The position numbers were made by a program, and so were the translations under genes. A model generated the notes under the pieces. The model saw only the letters and a list, made by a program, of their open reading frames with translations. It was not told where the DNA came from and made no database searches. 64,000 nt of DNA from Latrodectus hesperus (taxonomy: Eukaryota; Arthropoda; Arachnida; Araneae; Theridiidae): positions 124,474,643 through 124,538,642 of the forward strand of contig CM075851.1 of NCBI GenBank assembly GCA_037975125.1, given 5' to 3'. Positions 11,400 to 23,370 of the stretch are shown here, piece after piece. How positions within the stretch are numbered: position 1 is the first letter of the stretch; every line of letters begins with the position of its first letter.

Positions 11400-14300
11400 G
11401 GGATGAACGGTAAACTTTAGTAGAATCAGGAAAACAACCGCGACAATCACCACCGGATTTATTGTCTCAAGTTTCTTAATTATTGAAACCTATATGAAGA
11501 GATTTGCATTTGTGAGAATCTATTTAAGTGTTATGACGCTGTGTTCAGTGGGCAGTAGAATGCATAGAGTCGTAGTTTTCCCCAGCTTGTGTATGAAGGT
11601 GAGAAACAGGTCGTGTCCTGTGAAGAACTAGGCCAGCTGCTGCTGACCATAACTAGTCGCTTTGTGTTCACTTTCGGAAAGAAAGTACGTGCTTACCTGC
11701 CCGTATCTGTGATGTCACATTATTTGGCTAAGTATTAATTTATTTAAATGCGACTGTGGTAGTTAAATTTTATTTTCTGGTGGCATTGTTAGGGCTTGTT
11801 TTGCTGCCTGGTCTGCGTCTACATTATTTATCATATCCATGTGTGATGGAACCCAACAGAATTTAATACTTATTGCTGTTTGTATTTTGCTGGAGCATAA
11901 AGGATCTAGAGACTGTCTGTATGTATGTCCCTGCTAAGTTCTCTTCTTTGATCCATTGTAATGCATGGTGTAGATTCCGGTGGATCAGTAGCTTCACGCT
12001 GCTTCCCGTTATGATCAGGAAAGTGAAATATCATTTGCTGCTATCAGTGATTAGGAGGGTGACCATGCTCTCTCCCTTACTGGATTGATGGAGCTCCGTG
12101 GGTAGGGAACGTGTCGACGTTAATATGTGACGTCAAAAGTGCTGTGGCGTGGATGTGAAAAGGATGGTGCCAGCTCAACTGGGACCTCATCTGACCGTGG
12201 TTCAAAATAATGAGGCACTTGGTGATGAACGAGTATTCCAAAACCATTAAACTAAAGGTTAGTCCGGGACTCGCCTGCACCATTATGTATATATGTAATG
12301 CATGCTGCCTGGAAAACCGAATTGCCCGGGTTCATGGGCAGATGGGTTGTTTTAATGTTGCCTGTGTTGTGAGGTAGAAGGAGAACGCTGCACCGACACC
12401 ATCATCTGTCTTAGAATCGTGTGTGTATAAATCAATTTGTGGTTACAGTGTTTGTGTGGAGGGAAGTAAACTTTTCCAAATGGTGGATTGCGTTGATTAC
12501 TGCCTAGGTTTAACACTCATGGACTGTTATAGTCACATTTGACCGATGTGTGCCTGTATTGTATTTGAGAACGTTTGCCACGGTCCCTTTAAGTACCTGG
12601 AGATGTAGTGGTATCATACCTGCTAAAACATTAAGCGTTGCTGTAGTTCTATAGGACCTCATGATTCTGAGTAAAATGGTCTCTAGGTAGGGAGGAGTTT
12701 TTGGGCTGCTTGTGAGTGTTTTTCTAAGCTTTTGTTCCCAAACCTATAAAGCGTAAGTGAAAAATCCCTCTGATACTGTTTGATACATTGTTTTTTTTAC
12801 ACATTTGAATTAATTCTCCAAGTACATGGTGCTAATTTAATTAAGTGTCCATGCGTTTATATTGCCTTTTGTCTCAGTGTATTGGTGTGTACGAGCCAGT
12901 TGAATTACTGGTTTAACATCACATCTAAGCACTTTATAATGATTATTGCTTATAGTGATTTGCCGCCTATTATTTTTGGTTCGTGTTGTAGTTTGTGATT
13001 TGGCAAACATTAACATTACTTAGCCACTTGTTTGTAAGTGATCCTTACACCAATTTTCGAAAGTTATGGTGGCTACCTGACAAATGGTTTCTATTATTTT
13101 CCTTGTTTTCCCCTTTACACTAATACAGTCATTATTGAATGCTGTAAGTTTGGCTTCTGGATTTGAATATGTACTGAGAAAGTCATTTATTATGGTTCAT
13201 AGTATTGATCCAAGGCAAGATCCTTGTGGGAAGCTATTTTAAATTTGTTAGGACTTAATGCCAGTACTAGTCATATTACACAATTCTGTTATTTAGATAC
13301 GAGTTGAAGAGTTTTATAAGTGTGGATGGACAACCGAAATCCAAGAGTTTTGTGTTGATGTCCTGCCAGTGAACGAAATCAAAAGCCTCTTTATGCCTAG
13401 GGATGTTAACAGCGTGTATAATTTGTTGGTCCAGAGTTGTCTCTTATGGATTTTGTAATTTCTCTAAGAGCTGATTAGTGAGATCGTCCCTGTTTAAAAC
13501 CAAATTGGTTGTCGTTTAGCTTTAGTTTCTAGGAAAATGGTCCGTCACGTTGACAAATTTTTCAATATTTTTAAGTATTTTCCTTAATGTTGGGAGATGA
13601 CAGATAGGTTTCTAGAACTCCCAAAGTGTGGGATCCTTGCTATTTTCAGCCTAAATAAATTTTGTTGTTCTAAATGGTGAAGGGGAAGTGTTATAATCTA
13701 AAGCATTGTCTAATCCATGTTGTGATTAGATGGGGTGTTGCATCGAGATCATCTGGTTCCGGAGCTTTGTTCTTGTTAAATAGTAAGTGGCATTTCCTAC
13801 TTCCTCCTCGTTGGTAGTTTAATTGAGTCAGTAGTGTCCATGGTTGTTGAAAGCTGAAATGGCACTGAAGTATTGAGGAAATGGTATTTTGTAATTCTTT
13901 CCATGGCATATTGTTTGTTAGGAGCTAATGTTATCCTTTCAGCTGATTTGCATAACCGTTTGTTTGAACAATTTATCATGAGCTACTTTAAAGGCTACAC
14001 GAAACGCTTTTGTTTAAGGGACGTAGAATTGTTTTCATGCTTTGTCTTTTACAGTTAAGATTGCTTTGTTGTGTTTCGGAGCGTTCTTTGCAAAATTCAA
14101 TGAGAGCTACAAGCATCTTAGCATAAAGCTCCAAAAGTGTCCGCCATAACCTACCTGCTTCTTTGCAAAACAAGAATCTCCGCTTCGGTTTTCTTCATCA
14201 CTGGTACAAAATATACGATGGGGCACCTTTAATTTGTTTCTTTGCACAGCTAATTCATCTGAAGGATGTTATAGCACTTTTTATTCTTATAAGTTGATCT

Positions 14301-15090
14301 TGCTGCATTTTGCGTTAATTCTATTAATTCCTTGGTTATCTAATGCACCTGTATTATTAACATTGCTTAACATGTCTTCTAATTTTCTTGTGTTTGCCTC
14401 AAAAATTCTTTAAATTTTGTTTAATTACCAAATTAGATATTTAACCTAGTGCTAATTATGGTCATTCGACATGTGGGTGTCTACTACTTCCCAATTGGAG
14501 TTTATGAACAAGACAGTTATTGGCTAATCTGGGTTTTTCTGTGCTTGTGTAGTACGGAATGCTTGTAAATTATCTGCTTGACTAGCTTTGTGTAGATCGT
14601 TTAATTAAGAAATCAATTAATGTTGTTCCCCCTGACATCTTCAAAAGTGTACTCCCAAAGCTGTGTCTTTGAATTCAGATCTGATCCTAAGATAAAGGAT
14701 CTGTATAATCAATAAAGTGCGACCATTCCTGGAGGACTTCCGCCAAATCTCCATATGGTCTCGCATATTATGTTCCTATTATAATTACACCTTGTTGTGT
14801 CATCAACGTCGAGAAGATTGAAGTTTCAATTAGTGGCAGTGAATTAACGATTACCTGTTTGGAGAATACTAGCCACGCTGTTTGCCCAACTGTTTGGGGA
14901 GCCATATAACTTATTGCTATTTACGTATGAATCCTGAAACAATGCTATGGCTCTCTGCGGTGTTGTCCTTAATAAATAAAAAAATAGTGTGATGTACATC
15001 GCTGTACAAGAGTTAAAGCTGCTTTACAATCCTGTAGATTAATTTGCAGAACCCGAATGTTTGTGTTGTGTGTGTTATGCAATTATCCTC
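11400..15090 (-). pseudogene. EN-RT-RNase H LINE ORF2 relic, heavily mutated
   Basis: Minus strand, in order. Endonuclease start near 15065-15003 (LQINLQDCKAALTLVQ). An endonuclease core near 14960-14870 (SNKLYGSPNSWA). A decayed GDFNA-like stretch near 14795-14690 (ARPYGDLAEVLQEWSHF). RT entry motif near 13800-13740 (NKAPEPDD, family form KAPGPDG). QFGFKQGRS near 13515-13470. PQGSCLGSIL near 13231-13202. The catalytic box near 13142-13125 reads AFNND where the family has AFADD. RNase H appears at about 11865-11787 (FCWVPSHM), and a C-terminal FTGHDLFLTFIHKLG near 11640-11570. Many stops and shifts make it non-functional. The motif style fits the R1/LOA/I group. Confidence 0.75.
11977..12290 (+). 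mobile_element. degenerate SINE-A copy inside the LINE relic
   Basis: Shares CAGTAGCTTCACGCTGCTTCCCG, GGAGGGTGACCA, GAGCTCCGTGGGTAGGGAACG, GTGGCGTGGATGTG and CTGACCGTGGTTCAAAAT with the cleaner SINE-A copies at 19.4, 51.9 and 62.9 kb. After the GAGGCACTT landmark it departs from the family and continues with a segment (GTCCGGGACTCGCCTGCACC) related to 12215-12290-like sequence at 52.8 kb. No target duplication is readable. Confidence 0.7.
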
Positions 15091-15099
15091 CAGTGTACT

Positions 15100-16925
15100 T
15101 CTGTGACCTATCTTGGTCAAATTTATAAAGCTATTGCTTTTGATGAATTACTTTACTTTTTTAATTTTATATCTAACTAAAAATTAAATAAATGTTGCTG
15201 TTTAAGTTTTCATTATTTAATATTAGTTTGAGTTTATTATAATTTTTTTGCTTATTAGTTTAATTTAGTGTTGAAATTAGTATTAATTGTTACTCACTTT
15301 TTATTTCAGCAATAGACTATATTCAAAAATTATTGTTTTTATCTATGAATAAATATAAGCACTTGCCCCTTATAGCGCTGAAGGGATTTATTCTAAGATC
15401 AATAGGGCATTGGAAAAAAGTATCTTTGTTTACAATGCCAACAAATTTAATTGTTCTAGAAATGGATCAGTATTAGCAAAGTCCAGAATCAATGGTACTG
15501 GTTATTGGTTCGCCTAATTCAGAAGCTGGGACAAAACCTTGAGATCAACACAATCATCCTATCTCATTTCACTTCACCAGGAGGCTATTGTGATCACGAT
15601 TTATTTTACGTGGTTCCTTCGTTATTAGTGAACTGTGTATTTATTCTGCCCACGTTTCAAACTCACAACCTTCCACATTCACAAGTATCATTTCTCGGCT
15701 GAGAAAGATATATTGTCATCCTATTGTGTACAGTACAGTATTTAAATTTAAAACATAATATTTTTTCATAGTGTGGGATCAATTTAGGCGAGGCAGATTG
15801 CAATAGTCTCCCATATTTAATGTCCTTATATGCGACGAGTTTGAGTGAAAAAGAGAGTCGAGGAGGGGATAGAGACGCGAAAAGAAATGATAACGATGCA
15901 AATATGAATTATTCTGATATTTCCAAAATATGATATTCATATTTTGTGTAAATAATGTAAATATTTTGTTCATGTAATGTGTTAATTATTAAATATCACA
16001 CACACACACATTTGAAATTTAAAAATATAACAGTATTGTCGGTTCGTTCCATTTGTCAAGATTTAAAACGAAGTAATCATTATATTTTTATACTGTTATT
16101 TAATTGGAGAATGAAAAGATTAAAAAAAGAAACTTGTGCAATAAATTTTTTTCCGTTGCTCTGATAGAAGCGCTTTTCCTCTTCCAAGACTTGTTTAGCG
16201 CATTCCAAATATCTATCCATTTTTATATATAAGTAGTTGCTTTTTTAAAGTGAGATATTTAATTTCTGTGAAAGACATTTTTGAAATAATAAATTTAGAT
16301 TTAGGATATTTTAACGCTAAAAATTCCCAAAATAGGAAAACAGCTTAAAATATCAATAATTTTCTTTTGTTAAAAACACATACTTTAGGTATGAAAACAT
16401 ATTTCAAAATAATATTATAATTGTAACGATAGTGAATGCTTTAAATTTACAATTTAAAACAATTTACCACTGTTTAATAAATTAAATCATAAGTGTAATT
16501 ATAATGATGTAGAATGAAATGATTTATATATAAAATACTTATTTTATCATTATTTACATTTTTCGTGACAGTATCCTTTCAAAAATCGGCAAAAAGCATA
16601 CAAATACTGTAAATATTTGGATATCTTATATATTTATTTAATTACTTGTTTTGGTATGTCATCGTTTAATTTATTAATTTGTCTAAATAACGCTTACTCT
16701 GTGAAAATAACGGTTTTCAAAGCTGAGAAATAAGCCTGAAATCAAAGGCAGCTTAATGACATTGTATAACATTTTTGGCTCCAAAACATAAGTCAACATT
16801 CACGAAATTTCGAGCTTATAGGATCAATAGAAATCGAGTTACCATAGCCTCATTAAAAGAATGGTTAAAATTTTACAGCTAGTACCTGTTCTTCATTCAT
16901 TGGCGAGTTTTTTGGAAGCCAAGAT
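15100..16925. other. AT-rich intergenic, no gene seen
   Basis: A few frames of about 60-65 codons (15505-15702 plus, 15779-15973 minus, 15979-16164 plus) have no motif support. A (CA)n run of six units lies near 15997. Confidence 0.5.
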
Positions 16926-16929
16926 GTGA

Positions 16930-17166
16930 GCAGCAAGATGGCGGCTACACAAAAACTATACAAAGATAGGATTACCAGAAATTAAAGTTTATCGCCAAAC
17001 TGTATCACCAAACCAAGTGATACCTGATTTTACACTGAACCCACGGAATATTCCAGAAGTCTTCATGAAGGAATGTTCTTGGAAATGTCGAAGAGGTAAA
17101 AATATCGGTCTTATCCAAGCGGTGAGCCAGATGAAAGTTGATCAGTTATGGCGCTCAAATTTTTAG
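16930..17166 (+). other. unexplained open frame, possible exon or transposon fragment
   Basis: After an in-frame TGA (16927-16929) the frame stays open for 78 codons to TAG 17164-17166. The composition is not typical of AT-rich noise: GLPEIKVYRQTVSPNQVIPD, NIPEVFMKECSWKCRRGKN and LIQAVSQMKVDQLW. The only Met codons are internal (17065 and later), so it is not a free-standing gene. It could be an internal exon or part of an unrecognised mobile element. I do not recognise it. Confidence 0.25.
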
Positions 17167-17169
17167 CTC

Positions 17170-18930
17170 TGGAAGTTGCTGTTACTAGTTTATAACAGAA
17201 ACTGTTTAGGTTATTTTTTTAGCCTGTGTAAAAGGTTTAAGATGATGTTCTTGTACTCAAATTGTGACAGATCTAAGAATGAAAATCGCTTGTTCTCAGA
17301 AAAAACTTATTTTTATTTCTGAATCGCACCGCACCTTCCTCGCCACGAAGAAAAATCGGAAGCAATACTTTAATTTCTATTGGAATTACCTCAAACATTT
17401 TTATTAAAAAACTTTTCAATTTAAAACGAAAATTCTAAATGTGATAAAAGTACATTTACGAGATAATGAGGGGTCCATCAAAATTACTCATTACATAATG
17501 AGTATTGTAATGATTATTATAAACACAAAAATTTGCATTCTATTGAATATTTTTAACCAGGTACAGATTTGTCGAACTTTATTTTATGTAAAGTCAGTAT
17601 GTGTGTGTCTGACTGATTATAATAAAATTTAACATTAGTCATGTTTAAAAGTCATAAATTATCTTATTAAATTTCTCAATAAATAAATTAAAGTGCTATT
17701 TTTGTAAAAAAATTCAGTCTTAATAAACTTCTGGTTATTTCTCTTCTAAAATAAAAATGTTTATGAATTGTTAATAGTTTAAAATATTTTTATAACATTA
17801 AATTCAAACATTAACAGTTCAAATACATATTTACATTAAGAAATTTATGATAAACATACATATAAATTGGATGTAATTATCAAAGGCAATTGATTTGTAA
17901 AACTGTATTTCGCTTTTTGTAAGCGTGAAATATATTATTTTATATCTTAAAATTTAAATTCATTAGTAAGGATATGTATATATATGTATACTCACACTTC
18001 GAATTGATCTTTTGCACACAAAAGTGTAATCTTGGTTATAAAAAAGAACACAACCACAAAAAATAACTTTATTTTCAATAAAATATGGATGTGCATTGTA
18101 ATATATCGGCTATTCAATTCCAAAACTAAATATCAGTACTTACAAAAGTAACATTTGAAGATTTCAAAATGATTTTCAGACATTAATGGTATGTCATAAA
18201 ATAATTTTTAATTATGAAGATATGTTTAATTTATATATAGATTTTTAATTATTAAATTGCTGTCTCTTCACTTTTGTTCACACATTCAGACATGTTAGAG
18301 ACAATGGAGATAACCCTAAAATAAAATCATAAATTTTTAAATTATGAAGCTATGTAAGGGTTGGATTGAACATAATGGATGAATATTTAGATTCAGAAAA
18401 TTATTTTAACAAATTGCTCAATACAGTAAACTTTACTGAATATTCATTAATTTATTGGCTTTCATTGAGTTACTCATCGCCTATCGGTTACTGTTCTCGA
18501 GAGTTATTAGATCAAAACTGCAGTTTAAAGCGCATTTGGGATCAATAGAAACTTTCAAATCCAAGTTTAAAATCGAACACACAAACTGCAAAGTCGAAAG
18601 CCAGAGCACTAACAATTCGGCTGTTATCTCGGTTGAATATTAATGGAATTTCAGCTTCCTAAATATTACTTACAGAATAAATTATAAAATTCTCTTTCTA
18701 AGCAAAATAAAGACTAACTGATGATAAATCTTCTTGTGAATAAAGTTTTATATAATTGTTTTGCGTTTTTTTTAATGGGTTAATTCCTCCTTGTGTGTGT
18801 ACTTAATATATAAATATTAGGCTTGTAGTAAATTGTGTCTAAAGTAAAATAATATTATATTCATGTAATACATTGTAAATATTTTAAAAGAGTGTACTTT
18901 TTGAATTTTTTCTTTTTGATAATTTTTTTC
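17170..18930. other. AT-rich intergenic, no gene seen
   Basis: Only AT-biased frames of about 60 codons without motifs. No repeats with readable ends. Confidence 0.5.
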
Positions 18931-18935
18931 GCCAG

Positions 18936-19325
18936 ATTTTGAAAGCGCAGGTGGACAGCCTACTTCCGAAGCGAATCTAAGGCTGTAAATGTTCCTGCGT
19001 AGGAAAAGAAACAATTACTGGAAGATCGCAGGGACCCCTCCAGTCGGGCCAGGAAAACACAACCGTTCCAACAGTAGCTTCCTGGTCCAGACGATAAAGC
19101 CCCACCCAGCCGATGGTAAGGCAGAAGTCCTTCAAGACACAATCGAGTCTCCATTCGCTATCGGGATAAAAGGGAGACGAATGGATCCACCAACCCATCG
19201 CCCATCTAGATGCACAACTCCCTATATTTCAGGTACTTTCTTCATATGACAACATCGCACAGAACATCACCATTATATATACCTGTTGTGGTAATGTGCC
19301 CTGTAAAGGGACTTTGTTGTTTCAC
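18936..19325 (+). repeat. dispersed repeat family R, copy 1
   Basis: Aligns over about 390 bp with 37273-37625. Shared landmarks in order: CAGGTGG.CAGCCTA, GAAGCGA, AGGCTGT, CTGCGTA, a block around ACACAACCGTTCCA, GATCCA, a run around AGAACATCA, and GGGACTTTGTTG. It is fairly GC-rich. The continuation seen at copy 2 (CATGCAGCCAGAG, TCTAGAAAA) reappears at about 20046-20095, so about 720 bp, including a SINE-A, interrupts copy 1. No protein family recognised. Could be part of a longer element. Confidence 0.6.
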
Positions 19326-19392
19326 CAGCACACTCTCTTATACCTATCTCTGAGTTGGGCTCTATTAGTTAGTGGGCTCTATTAGCTAGTCT

Positions 19393-19767
19393 GTTGTTGT
19401 TACTTATGACACTTGGACAAGCCATGCTCGCTACGCCGTTCGCTATGCGAATTTAAGTCAATAGAGAGCGCCTTTCGTCTTACCACGAAGGTGAAAATGT
19501 GACTTTGCTCTATCAAGGCGCCTTGTAATTTTGAAACAATGTCAGGTGACGAGGCCACACCTGAGCTGGCACCCTCCTCTCCACACCAGCGGAAGGACTT
19601 AGGACGTCACAGATTAACGTGGACACGTTCCCAACCCATGAAGCTCGAGCAACCCAGTGAAGGAGAGTACACCGTGGTCACCCTCCCAACCACTGCCCGC
19701 GGCAAATGATGCTTCACTTTGCTGAGCTTACGGGAAGCGGCGTGAAACTACTGAGCCATTGGAGCTG
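19393..19767 (-). mobile_element. SINE-A, full-length-like copy with 13-bp target duplication
   Basis: Bounded by a perfect direct repeat TATTAGCTAGTCT at 19380-19392 and 19768-19780. On the minus strand it starts AGCTCCAATGGCTCAGTAG, with an A-box-like TGGCTCAGTAG, and runs through GTGGTTGGGAGGGTGACCAC, GGAGAGGAGGGTGCCAGCTCAGGTG and CCAAGTGTCATAAGTAACAACAAC, ending in an AAC-type tail. Such short non-coding elements are copied by LINE machinery. A pol III A-box is plausible but a convincing B-box is not seen, so tRNA origin is only suggested. Confidence 0.9.
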
Positions 19768-19971
19768 TATTAGCTAGTCTATTAGTGTCTATTAGTTAGC
19801 CGGTGGGAGTCTTCGTAATTTCGAAACAGGGATCAAGCTGAAGACCTCTAATACTTGACATGTCACCCTGAGAGATATCATTTCTCTTGAAGGACATTGA
19901 AATCTTATCCCTGTTTAATCGAAGATACGTCGTGTATGCTAAAAGTAACTGAGGTACAATAAATAGGTCGT

Positions 19972-20035
19972 GGTGGCAAACTCACTACCTTCCGATAAAG
20001 AGAGAGACGTCCCAATCAGCCAGGCCACCGCGGCC
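19972..20035 (-). mobile_element. SINE-B 5' fragment
   Basis: The minus strand reads GGCCGCGGTGGCCTGGCTGATTGGGACG and then TTATCGGAAGGTAGTGAGTTTG, matching the tRNA-like head of the SINE-B copy at 37.87 kb up to just before its B-box. The rest is missing. Confidence 0.65.
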
Positions 20036-20744
20036 TAGGAAGACTATGTGGGAAAGTGTTCCATATTCACATGCAGCCAGAGAGAAATCTAGAAAACCTC
20101 TAACATCCACCAAGAGCAGATTTGCAACTTTATTGCTGTTGCAGGATGAGCCTCGGTCCACCCATTGTAGGTTGTCCTTATAAAATGGTGGACGCTAGAT
20201 GTATTACTTCCAGAAAAGTTTGTGGTTAGAAATATCTCCAGCTGGACATCAACAACTGGAATGATGGTGGTCGTAGAGTTTGGTAGATGCTTCCTTCCGA
20301 TAGCATAACAGTTCTACATAACTTAACAGTAGTATATTTAAGCTGATCTATAGTTCCCAACGAGGGCCAATGATTCTTTCGCGCATGGCATAAGTTTTGG
20401 AGCACAACACACGCGCACTCGATGATGAAAATTTGACACACACTATGAAATTCATGCGTTAGCCCATGGCTTCGGTTTGAAGCGAATGCATTTTCTAGCT
20501 CTTCCATTTTCTTTTCAATACCTCTTAGACATAAGAAGGCGAAATAAGCGGACAGTCAATTGAATTCGTTAATTAAAGAGCTGTTTTTTGGAAAAGAAAC
20601 CGTAGCACATTGAAGTAAGTAAGGAAAACTTGAGGCTTAAGATACCCCAGAAATTTGGAATACAATGAGCTGTTTTGGCATCGAGTATGTGAAAAACTTA
20701 CATCAAAATAATTTCACACAATGAGTGGAAAATAAGAATCATCA

Positions 20745-21085
20745 TAAGGATCAAACTGGCATATTGGTAGGACCATGATTTTTGGAGTATAAGTTTGCCA
20801 ATCTCAGTATTAGGATCAAACTGGCATATTGGTAAGACCACGATCTTTGGAGTAAAAGTTTGCCACTCTCAGTATTAGGATCAAACTGGCATATTGGTAA
20901 GACCATAATCTTTGGAGTATAAGTTCGTCAATCTCCGTATTAGGATCAAACTGGCATATTGGTAGGACAATGGTCTTTGGAGTAAAAGTTTGTCGATCTC
21001 AGTGTTAGGACGTGTTAAATCTCAGTATTAGGATCTAACTGGTATAATGGTAAGATCACGATGTTTGGAGTATAAGTTTTCAGCT
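20745..21085 (+). repeat. ~64-bp tandem array, about five units
   Basis: Units of 63-65 bp of the form TTAGGATCAAACTGGCATAT, TGGTAAGACCACGATCTTTG, GAGTATAAGTTTG. Four close copies start at about 20750, 20814, 20878 and 20941, followed by a more diverged one near 21029. The unit is the head of the SINE-like unit that is itself repeated to 23.37 kb (TGG..TA.TGGTAAGACCA, TTTGGAGTATAAG, then a B-box-like region). Confidence 0.85.
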
Positions 21086-23370
21086 TTCGTCTCAGCCACT
21101 GTAAAACAACAGAAAATGGTGTTGTGTTTCGGCCTTCTTGAAACAAAACTCTCTAGATGACTGTTGGTAACTTTTGAGGGTTAACTCCAAAGTGTATGTT
21201 AACATTGCCCATTATTTTTAAAATGCCCGCCTATAAACAATTATGCGGGGATGTTAAAATGACTTACCATAACCGTTAAGCATTAGGCAGACTACATCGC
21301 TGTGCCAAACCTCATTTTTAGGAACTCATCTTTGCATAGATGTAGAACTGCACTCTTTGCGTATACCTTACTTTCTTCGATCCCGGCCACTGTTGAACAA
21401 AAGTAAACGGATGCTATATTTCTGTCTACTGCAGGCAAGTTTGTTGGGGTGGGTGCTTGGAAAATATCAGTTTTTTCTCCCTTGAGACACGTGGATAATA
21501 TCCAATATCTTTGAAATATCCACCCCTGAAGGAACAATTACGAGGTTGATAAAATGACTCATAACGGTCTTTGATTATTAGCATGCTTGCTATGTCCTAT
21601 CTCAGTTACATGTCTCATCTTTGCATAGACCAAGAACTTTGGGAATAAAGTTTCCGGTTCGATACCAACTACTGTTGAAACAGAAGAGGGATGTTGCGTT
21701 TCCGCCTACTTCATACAAGACTGTCTGTCTGGATGCTTGAAAGCTTTCCCAGTTTCCTCCATTGAAGCACGTAACTCCTGCCAGCATATTTGAAAAATTC
21801 TCGGAAGGCAATTATGGAATGAAAGTTGAGATGGCATACATCAGCCTTGGGTAGCTAAGGAGTTCACAGCGTGTTGTTAAAGCTCAGTAAAAAGGAACAT
21901 ACCGTGGCTTAGTGCACCAAATTGTGCTGGCTTGCTCCAAATGATCATGGTAAGACTGCATAATTAGGAGCAAAAGTTATCTTGTTGGATCCCAGTCACT
22001 TTTGAACAGGAGACGAATATTGCGTTTTTGTCCGCAAGTACAAATCTGTCCACAGCTTTGTCAAAGCTTAGTACCAGATACTCACCATGGCCTCATATAG
22101 AAATATTTACTTTGGGATAAAAGATCCCAGGCTCACTTTCAGTCACGGTCAAACAATTGAAGATAAATGAGTTTTTGCCTACTACATGCAATTCCTTCAC
22201 AGAGGTTGCATGCAAGTCTCCTGAGTTTTCTCCCTCCAGAGTCGAGATTTCTTACCTGTATCTTTAAAAAGCTCTCCCCGAAGGAAATCATACAGTGGAA
22301 GTGAAAAGACTAACAACAGACTTAGGCCATTAAGCAGCTCACAAGGGTCGTAACTCAATAGTAGAGGCTCAGATTTGCCTAATTGTAGGAGCACGTTTTT
22401 TAGACCATGATTTTACATGGGAGTATAAGGTCCTAGGTTTAGTCCGTGTACTTTTGCACAACAGATGATAGGTGTTGCATTTCTTTTAACTGCATGCAAG
22501 TCTGTCTAGAATTTGGTTAAGAGTACACAATAGTCTTGAGGTGGCACCACGATCATTCGAGCATAAGGTTCTGGGTCCAGTTCCAGCAAATACTGAACAA
22601 CAGAAATTTGTGTTTCTAAATTCGGTATGCAGTTCACTCGAAATAAGTGCTTGGAAGTTTTCACGGTTTCTTCCTATGTGAGACGAGAATATTGCACGTT
22701 ATTTTTGAATAGTTCTACCAGGAGGCAGTTATGCACTGGAGGTTAAAATGACTTTCTGCAAGTTAAACCATTATGCAGTATTCAACGTGGAGTCAAAGCT
22801 CAGTAACATAGGTTCATCGTGGCCTACCCCTAGGTAGGGTCTGTGTTCTTTGGATCATAAATTACTGAGTTCTGTCCCAGCCCTGTTGAACAACAGAATA
22901 TTGGCGTTGCGTTTTCTGCAAACTGCATGCAAGTCTGTCGGGGTAGATTTTGGAAGAGAAGGGGTTTTATCTATATATTGTGACATGTAAATATAGCTGA
23001 TTATATGAAAAGTCCTGAAGAAAAGAATTTATGCCTTAGATATTGAAATGATTTTAAAAAGCCTTGAGCCTTTTGACAATAAAAACTCTTGGTGTTAAAT
23101 CTCAGTACATGGGTCTCACTGTCTCTTTATGTTAAAGCCACATTCTTTGGAGAATAATGTCACATGTTCGGTCCCACGACCCATGGAAGACAGATGTTAA
23201 ATTTTTGAGTATAGTACGCGTATCTATCGGGGTGGGTGCTCTTAAGTTTTAGCGTTTTCCCTTGCGAAAATAATGCCCATTCTCGTAAGAATTCACCCGG
23301 AAGTCATTTACACGGTTGACGTCAAAATAACTTTTTAAGCCTTACGCCGTTAATCAGTTCTCGGGGAATT
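21086..23370 (+). repeat. tandem array of diverged tRNA-like SINE units (SINE-G)
   Basis: At least eight head-to-tail units recognised by repeated landmarks: a B-box-like GGTTCGATCCC derivative, then CACTGTTGAACAACAG, then GTTGCGTTTTTGCCTACTGC, GCATGCAAGTCTGTC, GGGTGCTTGGAAG, TTTTCTCC, GAAGGCAATTATG, and AAAATGACT..., TTAGGCCATTAAGCAG. B-box-like sites lie near 21377, 21656, 21984, 22130, 22435, 22573, 22867 and 23165. Most spacings are about 280-325 bp, and two are about 140-150 bp (truncated units). Isolated copies elsewhere (38.3, 55.9, 57.3 kb) show the unit also exists singly. No coding potential. Confidence 0.75.

Noticed and set aside
20226..20507. 93-codon minus-strand frame
   Set aside because: No motif or signal, located in a repeat-rich, non-coding stretch.
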